Assembly: GCA_019635415.1 (NCBI GenBank) | Contig: JAHBZN010000002.1 | Span: 806,001 to 870,000 of the forward strand | Reading direction: 5' to 3' | Source of the DNA: Ramlibacter sp. | GTDB taxonomy: Bacteria > Pseudomonadota > Gammaproteobacteria > Burkholderiales > Burkholderiaceae_C | Length of the DNA: 64,000 nucleotides | Part shown: positions 50,449 through 58,756 of the stretch, piece by piece | Layout of the letters: each line of letters starts with the position of its first letter | How positions within the stretch are numbered: the first letter of the stretch is position 1 | Translations under genes and position numbers: made by a program | The notes under the pieces: model-generated | The model's database searches: none | Told to the model about the DNA's origin: nothing | What the model saw: only the letters and a program-made list of their open reading frames with translations

Positions 50449-51423
50449 TTGAGCCCTTCTTATCCTGCCCCCGCAGGCTGGCCCGCGCACGCGACCATCC
50501 GCGAAGTGGGCCTGCGCGATGGCCTGCAAAGCCTGGCCCGCGTGCTGCCCACCGAACACAAGCTGCAATGGATCCAGGCCGCCTACGACGCAGGCCAGCG
50601 CGAAATCGAGGTGGGCTCCTTCGTGCCCGCGCGGCTGCTGCCGCAACTGGCGGATACCGCCGAACTGCTGGCCTTCGCCAAGACCCTGCCCGGTCTCGTG
50701 GCCTCGGTGCTGGTGCCCAACCTCAAGGGCGCGCAACGCGCCATGGAGTGCGAGGCCGAACTCATGCTCCTGCCGCTGTCGGCCAGCCATGCCCACAGCC
50801 TGGCCAACCTGCGCAAGACCCCGGACGACGTGGGGGCGGACATCGCGCGCATCGTCCAGGCGCGGGAGTCCTCCGGCTCCCGGACCGTGATCGAGGTGGG
50901 CATCAGCACTGCCTTCGGCTGCACGCTGCAGGGGCGGGTGGAGCCGGCCGAGGTGCTGCGGCTGGTGCGCGCGGTGCTGGACGCCGGCGCGGACCGCGTG
51001 GGGCTGGCCGACACGGTGGGCTATGCCGACCCGGCCATGGTGCAGAGCCTGTTCGCGCTGGTGCTGCCCGTGGCCGGCGACAAGCTCAATTGCGGCCATT
51101 TCCACGACACCCGTGGTCTGGGCCTGGCCAACGTATTTGCGGCGTTGCAGATGGGAGTGACGCGCTTTGACGCCTGCCTGGCCGGTATCGGCGGCTGCCC
51201 GCATGCCCCGGGCGCCAGTGGCAATGTGTCCACAGAAGATCTGGCGTATCTGTTCGCGAGCATGGGCATCGCCACTGGGCAGGACATCCCGGCGCTGCTG
51301 GCGCTGCGCGAACGGGTAGCATCCTGGCTCGATGGCGAGACCCTGCATGGCACGCTCTGGCGCGCCGGCTTGCCGCGCACCCTGCTGCCGGCGGGCACCG
51401 TCCCCGAGGCAAGCTGCGCATGA
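50449..51423 (+). CDS. hydroxymethylglutaryl-CoA lyase family protein, TTG start
   Basis: A 324-residue lyase of the HMG-CoA lyase group, which splits HMG-CoA or a close relative (citramalyl-CoA-like) to acetyl-CoA plus a keto acid. The motif IREVGLRDGLQ carries the metal-binding Asp; GCTLQGRVEPAEV and the Cys loop GIGGCPHAPGASGNVSTEDL match the human enzyme, Cys at about residue 250. The start is a TTG at 50449, chosen because AGGAGA lies a few bases upstream. It overlaps the CoA-transferase start. With a CoA-transferase and a TRAP carrier in line, the substrate is likely imported as a free acid. Confidence 0.9.
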   Translation: MSPSYPAPAGWPAHATIREVGLRDGLQSLARVLPTEHKLQWIQAAYDAGQREIEVGSFVPARLLPQLADTAELLAFAKTLPGLVASVLVPNLKGAQRAMECEAELMLLPLSASHAHSLANLRKTPDDVGADIARIVQARESSGSRTVIEVGISTAFGCTLQGRVEPAEVLRLVRAVLDAGADRVGLADTVGYADPAMVQSLFALVLPVAGDKLNCGHFHDTRGLGLANVFAALQMGVTRFDACLAGIGGCPHAPGASGNVSTEDLAYLFASMGIATGQDIPALLALRERVASWLDGETLHGTLWRAGLPRTLLPAGTVPEASCA

Positions 51424-52646
51424 TGCCGTCGACCGCACCGCAAACCATGCACGACACGTCCGTACCCCAACCACTCACCGGCTTGCGCGTGGTCGAGTTC
51501 ACCCACATGGTGATGGGCCCGACCTGCGGCATGGTGCTGGCCGACATGGGGGCCGAGGTCATCAAGGTCGAACCGGTCGATGGCGACCGCACGCGACGCC
51601 TGCTGGGCGCCGGGGCCGGCTTCTTCCCCATGTTCAACCGCAACAAGAAGAGCATTGGCATCGACCTGCACAGCGCGGAGGGTGCGGCGGTCGCGCGCAG
51701 GCTCTGCGCCACGGCCGACGTGGTTGCCGAGAACTTCAAGCCCGGCACCATGGGCAAGTACGGGCTGGACTACGCCTCACTTTGCCAGGCCAACCCTCGC
51801 TTGATCCACGTGAGCCACAAGGGCTTCCTGCCCGGGCCGTACGACCACCGCACGGCGCTCGACGAAGTGGTGCAGATGATGGGCGGCCTGGCCTACATGA
51901 CCGGGCGCCCCGGCGACCCGCTGCGCGCCGGGACCAGTGTCAATGACATCATGGGCGGCCTGTTTGGTGCCATCGGCGTGCTGGGCGCGCTGATCCAGCG
52001 CGGCATCACCGGCAAGGGCATGGAGGTGCAGTCGGCGCTGTACGAGAACAACGTGTTCCTCATGGGCCAGCACATGCTTCAGTTCGCCATGACGGGCAAG
52101 CACCCGGCCCCCATGCCGGCGCGGGACAACCCTTGGGCGGTGTACGACGTGTTCACCGTGAAGGACGGCGAGCAGATCTTTCTTGCGGCCGTGAGCGACG
52201 CTCAGTGGCTGACCTTCTGCGACGTGCTGGGCTTTGCCGACCTGAAGGCCGAGCCGGGCCTTGCCACCAACAACCAGCGCGTGACCCAGCGCCCGCGCCT
52301 GCTGCGGGTCATCGGGGAACGCATCGCCGGACGCAGCGCCGCCGAGCTGGCAGCGGCGATGGAAAAGGCCGGCCTGCCGTTCGCGCCGATCCGCCGGCCC
52401 GAAGACCTGTACGACGATGAGCATCTGCTGGCCACCGGCGGGCTGGCCGATGTGCGGCTGCCCGACGGCCCCAAGGCTGGCGAGACCGTCAAGACCACGC
52501 TGTTCCCCATCACGCTGGGCGGCGAACGCCTGGGCGTGCGGCTGCATCCACCAGCGCTGGGCGAGCACACCGACGAGCTGCTGGCCGGGCTCGGCTACAG
52601 TCCGGGCGAGATCACGCAATTGCGAGCCACGCAGACCGTGGCCTGA
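51420..52646 (+). CDS. CaiB/BaiF-type CoA-transferase (family III)
   Basis: A 408-residue family III CoA-transferase. Features are LRVVEFTHMVMGPTCGMVLADMGAEVIKVEPVDGDRTR, NRNKKSIGIDL, and the region with the catalytic-type Asp, TALDEVVQMMGG. It moves CoA between acids, e.g. from succinyl-CoA or acetyl-CoA to the pathway substrate. The ATG overlaps the lyase stop (ATGA). Together they can activate and cleave a 3-hydroxy-3-methylglutarate-like acid. The TRAP binding-protein gene starts 30 bases after the stop. Confidence 0.93.
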   Translation: MMPSTAPQTMHDTSVPQPLTGLRVVEFTHMVMGPTCGMVLADMGAEVIKVEPVDGDRTRRLLGAGAGFFPMFNRNKKSIGIDLHSAEGAAVARRLCATADVVAENFKPGTMGKYGLDYASLCQANPRLIHVSHKGFLPGPYDHRTALDEVVQMMGGLAYMTGRPGDPLRAGTSVNDIMGGLFGAIGVLGALIQRGITGKGMEVQSALYENNVFLMGQHMLQFAMTGKHPAPMPARDNPWAVYDVFTVKDGEQIFLAAVSDAQWLTFCDVLGFADLKAEPGLATNNQRVTQRPRLLRVIGERIAGRSAAELAAAMEKAGLPFAPIRRPEDLYDDEHLLATGGLADVRLPDGPKAGETVKTTLFPITLGGERLGVRLHPPALGEHTDELLAGLGYSPGEITQLRATQTVA

Positions 52647-52675
52647 TTTTTTTGACAAACCACAGGAGACACGAC

Positions 52676-53713
52676 ATGAACCCATCCATTTCCAACGCCT
52701 TTGTCCGGTCCTCCGGCCTGTCGCGCCGCAGCTTGGTGGCTGTGGCAGGCGCGCTCGTCGCCTGGGGGGTGAGCAGCACGGCCTCGGCGGCCGAGTTCAC
52801 GATGCGCATCAGCCATCAGTTCCCGCCGACCCACCACACGGCGCTGAACCTGGAGCAGTTCGCCAAGGACGTCAAGGCCGCCACCAAGGGCCGTGTCGAG
52901 GTGCAGAACTTCGGGGCCGCCCAGTTGTTCAAGCCCAACCAGAACCACCCGGCCGTGGCCAGCGGCAAGATCGAGGCCGCGGCCATGCTGAGCTTCCAGT
53001 GGGGCGGCAGCATCCCGGAAATGAGCGTCACCATCATTCCTTACCTCATGACCTCGGTGGCCAAGCAGAAGGCCTTCATCGGGTCCGAGGCATCCCGGCT
53101 GCTCGACGCCAAGATGGAAGCCAAGGGGGTGAAGAACATCGCCTGGATCGTGGACACCAACGATGGCATCTTCACGTCCAATAGCAAGCCGCTGGTCACG
53201 CCGGCCGACTTTGCCGGTCTGAAGATTCGTGGCCTGAACAAGCTGTTCGATGCAGGCCTGTCGGCCATGGGTGCGGCTCCTTCGGCCATGCCGGGTTCAG
53301 AGGTCTACCAGGCGCTGCAGACCGGTGTGCTGGACGCGGGGTTCACCGGCGTCAAGGCGGCCCACAGCCGCAAGTTCTATGAGGTGCAGAAGTTCGGCGT
53401 GGCCTCCAACATCATCCTGGCCTATGACAACCTGGTGGTGAACCCGGCGTGGTGGAACGGCCTGCCGCCCGATGTGCGCGCGGCGATCCAGAAGGCCGCG
53501 GACGCCGCGGTGAAGCGCTCCATCCTGACCAAGGACGGCGTGCCGGCCGAGGATGTCAAGGTGCTCAACGACAGCGGCATGAAGACCATCGCCCTGACCA
53601 AGGCGCAGGAAAAGGCCGTGGCCGACGCGATGCAGCCGGCCGTGAAGAAGGAGTTCCTCAGCGCCACCGCGCCTGACGGCGTGAAGCTGCTCGAGCTGAT
53701 CGACCGCCTCTGA
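52676..53713 (+). CDS. TRAP transporter substrate-binding protein (DctP-like)
   Basis: A 345-residue DctP-type receptor. A twin-arginine-like signal (LSRRSLVAVAGALVAWGVSSTASA) leads into FTMRISHQFPPTHHTALNLEQFAKDVKAATKG. The central PADFAGLKIRGLNKLFDAGLSAMGA and AMPGSEVYQALQTGVLDA blocks include the ligand-binding Arg typical of the family, which grips a carboxylate. It is followed by DctQ- and DctM-like genes, so a complete three-part symporter is encoded. An AGGAGA site precedes the ATG. Confidence 0.95.
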   Translation: MNPSISNAFVRSSGLSRRSLVAVAGALVAWGVSSTASAAEFTMRISHQFPPTHHTALNLEQFAKDVKAATKGRVEVQNFGAAQLFKPNQNHPAVASGKIEAAAMLSFQWGGSIPEMSVTIIPYLMTSVAKQKAFIGSEASRLLDAKMEAKGVKNIAWIVDTNDGIFTSNSKPLVTPADFAGLKIRGLNKLFDAGLSAMGAAPSAMPGSEVYQALQTGVLDAGFTGVKAAHSRKFYEVQKFGVASNIILAYDNLVVNPAWWNGLPPDVRAAIQKAADAAVKRSILTKDGVPAEDVKVLNDSGMKTIALTKAQEKAVADAMQPAVKKEFLSATAPDGVKLLELIDRL

Positions 53714-53732
53714 GCCGGTAGCGGTGCAACCC

Positions 53733-54302
53733 ATGGACCGTGACCCTTCCGCCGAGGCCGGTGGCGCGGCGCTGCGCGGCCTGAGCCGCGTGGTCTCCCT
53801 GCTCTGCGCGGCCGCCATGGCGCTGGCCGCCGCGGCACTGCTGGTGTCGCTGGCGCTCATTGGCTGGGCGGTCGTGATGCGCTACTTCTTCAGTGCGGCG
53901 CCAGTCTGGGTCGATGACCTGGTGGGGTTCTGCCTGGTGGCCATCGTGCTGCTGGCCGCGGCCCAGACGCTGCGAAGCGGCGAGCACATTGGCGTGGACC
54001 TGCTGGTGGAGCGGCTCGCGCCACCCGCGCGCCGCTGGGCGCAGGCCTGGGCTGCGCTGGCCACACTGGCCATTGCCGGGGTGCTGGTCTACAACGGCTG
54101 GGGCACCGCCATGCTGGCGCGCAAGCTCGGCCTGCTCACCGAAGGCGCACTCGAATGGCCAACCTGGATGCTCATGATGCTGATGCCGGTGGGCGGCACG
54201 CTGCTGCTGCTGGCGGCCGTGGAAGGGCTGTGGCGCGCGCTGGCGGGCCTGCCGCCGCTGAGCCACGGCGCGGGTGGACATGCGCCGGATGCCGAGGCCT
54301 GA
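53733..54302 (+). CDS. TRAP transporter small membrane subunit (DctQ-like)
   Basis: A 189-residue protein with four hydrophobic segments and the DctQ motif VWVDDLVGFCLVAIVLLAAAQTLRSGEHIGVDLLVERL. It stabilises the large DctM subunit. The ATG at 53733 is used; a GTG three codons upstream (53724) is an alternative. The stop precedes the DctM-like ATG by one base. It completes the TRAP carrier of the LysR-linked cluster. Confidence 0.92.
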   Translation: MDRDPSAEAGGAALRGLSRVVSLLCAAAMALAAAALLVSLALIGWAVVMRYFFSAAPVWVDDLVGFCLVAIVLLAAAQTLRSGEHIGVDLLVERLAPPARRWAQAWAALATLAIAGVLVYNGWGTAMLARKLGLLTEGALEWPTWMLMMLMPVGGTLLLLAAVEGLWRALAGLPPLSHGAGGHAPDAEA

Positions 54303-54303
54303 G

Positions 54304-55593
54304 ATGACGACCATTGCATTCGTTTTCCTGGGCCTTTTGCTGCTGCTGTTCACCGGGCTGCCGATCTTCGCGGGCCTGGCGCTGTTCGGTGGCGGGCTGC
54401 TGCTGGTGACCCAGGGCGAACTGGGCTCCGTCACCGAGGTGATCTTTGGCGAGATCAACCGCTACCTGCTGGTCGCGATCCCGTTGTTCGCCTTCATGGC
54501 GCAGATCATGATCCGCGGCAAGATCGTTGACGACCTCTACCACACCGCGTACACGCTGACGCGCCATCTGCCCGGAGGGCTGGGCATTGCCACCATCCTG
54601 GCGTGCACCATTTTTGCCGCCATCTCCGGTTCCAGCGTGGCAACGGCGCTCACCATCGGCGCGGTGGCCATTCCCCAGATGATCCGCTACGGCTACGACC
54701 CCAAGGCGGCCTATGGCCTTGTCGCCGCGGGGGGCACGCTGGGCATCCTGATTCCACCATCCGGCCCCATGGTGTTGTACGGCGTGACGACCGATACCTC
54801 GATTGGCGGCCTGTTCATGGCGGGCATCCTGCCGGGGCTGCTGATGGCCGGGGTGTTCGTGGGCTGGAGCATGGTCAGCACCGCCGTGGCGCACCGCCAC
54901 ATCGAGCGTGAGACGCGGGCCACGCTGCGCGAGGCGCTGGTGGCGATCCGCAAGTCACTGTGGGCTTTCTCGCTGCCGGTGTTCGTGCTCGGCGGCATGT
55001 ACGCCGGACTGTTCACCGCCACCGAGGCGGCGGCGGCTGGCGCCTGGCTGGCGCTGTTCGTGTCCGTGGTGATCTACCGCACGGTGGGCGTGCGCGCGAT
55101 CTGGCATTCAGCGCTGGACGCCTGCAAGGTGTCCGCGATGCTGTTCATGATTCTGGCGGGCGCGGCCGTGTTCGGCCATGTGCTGACCAAGCTGCGCATC
55201 CCGCAGCAGGTGGTGCAGGCCGTGATCGCGGCGGACATCGGCGTCGCGGGGTTCCTGATCGTGATGATGGTGCTGATCTTCGTGCTGGGCATGTTCCTGG
55301 AGTCGATCTCGATCATCCTGATCACCACACCGGTCATTCTGCCGGCCATGGCGCAACTGCACATCAACCCGATCTGGTACGGCGTGCTGCTGGTGATCAA
55401 TCTCGAGCTGGCCCAGATCACGCCGCCGGTAGGCATGAACCTGTTCACGATCAAGGCCATCACCCGTTCGCCCATGGGCCCGATCGTGCGCGGGGCGGCG
55501 CCCTATGTGGCGCTGATGATCGTGGTGATGGCGCTGGTGATGATCTGGCCTCAGATCGCGCTGTGGCTGCCGGGCACCATGCGGGCGCGCTGA
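54304..55593 (+). CDS. TRAP transporter large membrane subunit (DctM-like)
   Basis: A 429-residue, 12-segment inner-membrane protein that carries the sodium- or proton-coupled translocation step. Typical blocks are FTGLPIFAGLALFGGGLLLV, ATILACTIFAAISGSSVATALTIGAVAIPQMIRYGYDPKAAYGLVAAGGTLGILIPPSGPMVLYG and LELAQITPPVGMNLF. The ATG at 54304 is one base after the DctQ stop. It converges with the GST gene eight bases downstream. Confidence 0.95.
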   Translation: MTTIAFVFLGLLLLLFTGLPIFAGLALFGGGLLLVTQGELGSVTEVIFGEINRYLLVAIPLFAFMAQIMIRGKIVDDLYHTAYTLTRHLPGGLGIATILACTIFAAISGSSVATALTIGAVAIPQMIRYGYDPKAAYGLVAAGGTLGILIPPSGPMVLYGVTTDTSIGGLFMAGILPGLLMAGVFVGWSMVSTAVAHRHIERETRATLREALVAIRKSLWAFSLPVFVLGGMYAGLFTATEAAAAGAWLALFVSVVIYRTVGVRAIWHSALDACKVSAMLFMILAGAAVFGHVLTKLRIPQQVVQAVIAADIGVAGFLIVMMVLIFVLGMFLESISIILITTPVILPAMAQLHINPIWYGVLLVINLELAQITPPVGMNLFTIKAITRSPMGPIVRGAAPYVALMIVVMALVMIWPQIALWLPGTMRAR

Positions 55594-55601
55594 ATCCGGA
55601 A

Positions 55602-56297
55602 TCAGCCCAGCGCCTGCATGAAGGCGGGCACGGGCCGGCCCACCGAGGCCAGCCACCGGCCCATCGCGCCGGCCACGGTGCGCACTGGGGGGCGCTGGCC
55701 CATGCGTTCCCGCCATGCGAGCAGACGCGGTGTGGCGTGGGTGACGGGCGCGCCCTGGCGTTCGCCAAACAAGGCGGCCATGTAGAACGCGATGTCGGCG
55801 AAACCATAGTCGCCGGCCAGCCAGTCGCGTCCGGCCAGCTGGGCGTCCATGGCTTCGTAGTAGCGATTCGCGGCGGCGATGGCGGTGGTGGCCGGCTCGC
55901 CAGTCAGCGCATCCTGCAGGCCCATGAGGCGGATGATGTGGGGGAAATACACCTCGTCCGACCGGTGTTCGAGCAGGCGGGCCCGGGCACGCGCCTGGGG
56001 TTCGCGGGGCCACAGGGCGGGCTCGGGCTGCAGGTCCTCGAGGTACTCGAAGATCTGGGTGGAATCGAAGATCTCGAGGCTGCCGTGCACCAGGACCGGT
56101 ACCTGCCGTTTGGGATTGATGCGCAGCACATCAGGATGCTTGGGGTCGTAGCCCCGGCTGGAATCGTAGGCGACCATGACCAGTTCGACGTCCAGCCCCT
56201 TTTCCAGTGCGGCGATCTGGCATTTCGCGCCAAACATGCTCAGCGGGCCGGAATACAGGACGGGGCGGGTGGTCTCGGGGGAGGGCTGCGTTTTCAT
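55602..56297 (-). CDS. glutathione S-transferase family protein
   Basis: A 231-residue GST. The N-terminal thioredoxin fold reads VLYSGPLSMFGAKCQIAALEKGLDVELVMVAYDSS, then NPKRQVPVLVHGSLEIFDSTQIFEYLED, with the conserved cis-Pro (QVPVLV) and the D/S-T pair that binds glutathione. The C-terminal domain is all helical. A Ser (SGPLS) rather than Tyr is the likely activating residue. It converges with the DctM-like gene and diverges from the SDR gene at 56387. Its role may be detoxification, or thioether or ether cleavage of aromatic compounds. Confidence 0.93.
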   Translation of the reverse strand: MKTQPSPETTRPVLYSGPLSMFGAKCQIAALEKGLDVELVMVAYDSSRGYDPKHPDVLRINPKRQVPVLVHGSLEIFDSTQIFEYLEDLQPEPALWPREPQARARARLLEHRSDEVYFPHIIRLMGLQDALTGEPATTAIAAANRYYEAMDAQLAGRDWLAGDYGFADIAFYMAALFGERQGAPVTHATPRLLAWRERMGQRPPVRTVAGAMGRWLASVGRPVPAFMQALG

Positions 56298-56386
56298 GGG
56301 CAACACCTTAGCATCGGCGTGGCCAGGCGACGTCAGGAGACTCTGCGCTATCGTGACCCCCTGCACCTACATGGAAGGAGACCGGT

Positions 56387-57292
56387 ATGTTTGACAACCA
56401 ACTCATGACGGGCCAGCGCATTCTGGTCACCGGTGGCGGCACCGGGCTGGGCCGGGCGATGGCCGCCCGGTTTCTCGCGCTGGGCGCCGACGTGGCCATC
56501 TGCGGCCGCCGCAAGGCGGTTTGCGACGAGACCGCGCAGGCCTGGCGTGCCGAGTTTCCCGACCGGCGCATCGATACCTTCGGCGTCGATATCCGGGTCG
56601 CCCAGGGCGTGGATGACATGGTGGCCGAGCTGTTTGCTTCAGGCGGGCTGACGGGCCTGGTCAATAACGCCGCGGGCAATTTCATCTCGCCCACCGAGCA
56701 TCTCTCGCCGCGCGGCTTTGACGCGGTGGCCAACATCGTCTTTCACGGCAGTTTCTATGTGACGCAGGCGGTGGGAAAGCGCTGGGTGGCGCAGGCCAAG
56801 GCCGGGGAGTGGGCCCTGGGACAGCCCTTTCGCAACGTGATGAGCATCATCACGACCTGGGTGGACAACGGTAGTCCCTACGTGGTGCCTTCCGCGATGA
56901 GCAAGGCCGGCATCGACGTGATGACCAAGTCGCTGGCCGTGGAGTGGGCGAAGTTTGGCGTGCGGCTCAATGCCGTGGGCCCGGGCGAGATTCCCACCGA
57001 GGGCATGAGCAAGCGCCTGAACCCGGGTGAAGAGCCGGGAGCCCGTAGCCGGGCCACCAACCCGATGGCCCGCGAGGGCCGCATGAGCGAGCTGCAGAAC
57101 CTGGCCGCCTTCCTCATGGCGCCGGGCCAGTGCGACTGGCTCACGGGACAGAGCATCATGATGGACGGCGGCAACGCCCTCGCCACGGGAGGCAACTTCT
57201 ATGAGCTGCGCAGCTGGAGCGACGCCGACTGGGTGGCCGCCCGGGAACGCATTGAAGCGCAGAACGCGAAGGACAGGGCTCAACGTGGCTGA
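56387..57292 (+). CDS. SDR family oxidoreductase, 2,4-dienoyl-CoA reductase-like
   Basis: A 301-residue SDR. The NAD(P)-binding loop is VTGGGTGLGRAMAARF and the second motif NNAAGNF is typical of the mitochondrial/peroxisomal DECR group. The usual active-site Tyr-x3-Lys is replaced by PSAMSKAGID, which that group also shows. The C-terminal DWLTGQSIMMDGGNAL closes the fold. It would reduce conjugated acyl-CoA double bonds. The ATG at 56387 follows AAGGAG. It slightly overlaps the tag gene that follows. Confidence 0.88.
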   Translation: MFDNQLMTGQRILVTGGGTGLGRAMAARFLALGADVAICGRRKAVCDETAQAWRAEFPDRRIDTFGVDIRVAQGVDDMVAELFASGGLTGLVNNAAGNFISPTEHLSPRGFDAVANIVFHGSFYVTQAVGKRWVAQAKAGEWALGQPFRNVMSIITTWVDNGSPYVVPSAMSKAGIDVMTKSLAVEWAKFGVRLNAVGPGEIPTEGMSKRLNPGEEPGARSRATNPMAREGRMSELQNLAAFLMAPGQCDWLTGQSIMMDGGNALATGGNFYELRSWSDADWVAARERIEAQNAKDRAQRG

Positions 57293-57944
57293 AAGAACCC
57301 AGCACCCTGTGGCCATGCCCGATGGCCTGTTTGCCGATACCGCGGGCGTATGCCGCTGCACCTGGTGCCAGGCCACGCCGTTCTACCAGAAGTACCACGA
57401 CACCGAGTGGGGCTTCCCTGTGGCCGACGACCGGCGGCTGTTTGAAAAGATCTGCCTTGAGGGCTTCCAGAGCGGCCTGAGCTGGCTGACCATCCTCAAC
57501 AAGCGCGAGGGCTTTCGCGCAGGGTTTGCTCATTTCGAGATCGAGCCAATGGCGCGTTTCGATGACCGTGACGTGGAGCGCCTCGTTGCCGACGCTGCCA
57601 TCGTGCGGCACCGCGGCAAGATCGTGTCGGCCATCAACAACGCCTGCCGGGCTCTCGAGTTGCGCGATGAATTCGGGTCGCTGGCTGCCTATTTCTGGCG
57701 TCATGAGCCGGACCCGGCGACACGTCCGCAGCGCGTCACGCGCGAGGCGTTGCGCGCCATCACCACTTCACCTGAATCGGTGGCGATCTCCAAGGACCTC
57801 AAGAAGCGCGGCTGGAGCTTTGTCGGTCCCACCACGGTCTATGCCTTCATGCAGGCCATGGGCCTGGTCAATGACCACTACGAGGGCTGTGCCACGCGCG
57901 AGGCGGCGCTGGCCGCGCGCCGCAAATTCAAGCCCCCACGTTGA
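57285..57944 (+). CDS. tag: DNA-3-methyladenine glycosylase I (Tag)
   Basis: Tag removes 3-methyladenine from alkylated DNA. The product has CRCTWCQATPFYQKYHDTEWGFPVADDRRLFE, GLSWLTILNKREGFRAGF and FVGPTTVYAFMQAMGLVNDHYEGC, all diagnostic, including the zinc-binding Cys/His pair near each end. Two starts are possible. The GTG at 57285 has a good AAGGACAGGG site and overlaps the SDR stop by eight bases, giving 219 residues. The ATG at 57315 (MPDGLFADTAG) gives 209 but lacks a clear site. The GTG is used here with moderate confidence. Confidence 0.93.
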   Translation: MAERTQHPVAMPDGLFADTAGVCRCTWCQATPFYQKYHDTEWGFPVADDRRLFEKICLEGFQSGLSWLTILNKREGFRAGFAHFEIEPMARFDDRDVERLVADAAIVRHRGKIVSAINNACRALELRDEFGSLAAYFWRHEPDPATRPQRVTREALRAITTSPESVAISKDLKKRGWSFVGPTTVYAFMQAMGLVNDHYEGCATREAALAARRKFKPPR

Positions 57945-57982
57945 AGAGAAAAGATTGGCCCGTGTTTTCTGACCTATCGCCT

Positions 57983-58735
57983 ATGACCCCCGGACATCCC
58001 GAACTCACTTTCGAAGGCGCCATCGCGACCCTCACCTTGCACCGGCCCGAACAGGCCAACCGGCTGACCACCGACGACCTTGCCCACCTGACCCGGTTGC
58101 TGACCGAGGTGAATGCGCGCCCCGAGGTGCTGGTGCTCCTGCTGCGCGGCAGCGGCAAGTATTTCTGCAGCGGCTACGACATCGGCAGCATTGGCGGCGA
58201 GCGGCCAGTGGACTTTGCGGGCATGGTGGACGCGGTGGAGCAGGCGCGCCCCGTCACCATTGCCGTGCTGCACGGTGGCGTGTACGGTGGCGCCACCGAT
58301 CTGGCACTGGCTTGCGATTTCAGGGTGGGCAGCGGCCTGACCGAGATGTTCATGCCCGCAGCGCGCCTGGGCCTGCACTACTACCAAAGCGGCATGGAGC
58401 GTTACGTCAGCCGCCTGGGGCTGGACAACGCCAAGCTGCTGTTCCTCACGGCGCGCAAGCAGAACGCGCAGCAGATGCGCGACATGGGCTACCTGACCCA
58501 CCTGGTGGACACGGACCGGCTGGAGGAGGAGGTGAGTGATCTGGCCCGCACCTGCGCCTCGATGGCGCCCATCCCCTTGCTGGGGATGAAGCGGCACCTG
58601 AACCACATGGCCCGCGGCACGCTGGACGCCCAGGCACTGCAGGCCGACATGCGCCGTGCCATGGCATCGGCCGACCTGCGCGAAGGGCAGGCCGCCTGGG
58701 CTGAAAAGCGGCTCCCCCGATTCAGCGGCAACTAA
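57983..58735 (+). CDS. crotonase-fold protein with altered active site
   Basis: A 250-residue crotonase relative: ELTFEGAIATLTLHRPEQANRLT, RGSGKYFCSGYDIGS and GGVYGGATDLALACDFRVGSG. The two positions that carry catalytic glutamates in hydratases are Asp (in GATDLA) and Ala (in MPAARLG), so enoyl-CoA hydratase activity is doubtful. It may be an isomerase, hydrolase or decarboxylase-like member. The ATG at 57983 is used; GTG at 57962 and TTG at 57941 are in-frame alternatives, the latter overlapping the tag stop. It is probably cotranscribed with SDR and tag. Confidence 0.85.
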   Translation: MTPGHPELTFEGAIATLTLHRPEQANRLTTDDLAHLTRLLTEVNARPEVLVLLLRGSGKYFCSGYDIGSIGGERPVDFAGMVDAVEQARPVTIAVLHGGVYGGATDLALACDFRVGSGLTEMFMPAARLGLHYYQSGMERYVSRLGLDNAKLLFLTARKQNAQQMRDMGYLTHLVDTDRLEEEVSDLARTCASMAPIPLLGMKRHLNHMARGTLDAQALQADMRRAMASADLREGQAAWAEKRLPRFSGN

Positions 58736-58756
58736 CCGCCGGCGGGCCTGCCGCGC

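Noticed and set aside
49438..51474. Extension of the LysR gene at 50337 into a 678-residue protein
   Set aside because: The added N-terminal part is antisense to the HMG-CoA-lyase gene; the winged helix begins at 50337.
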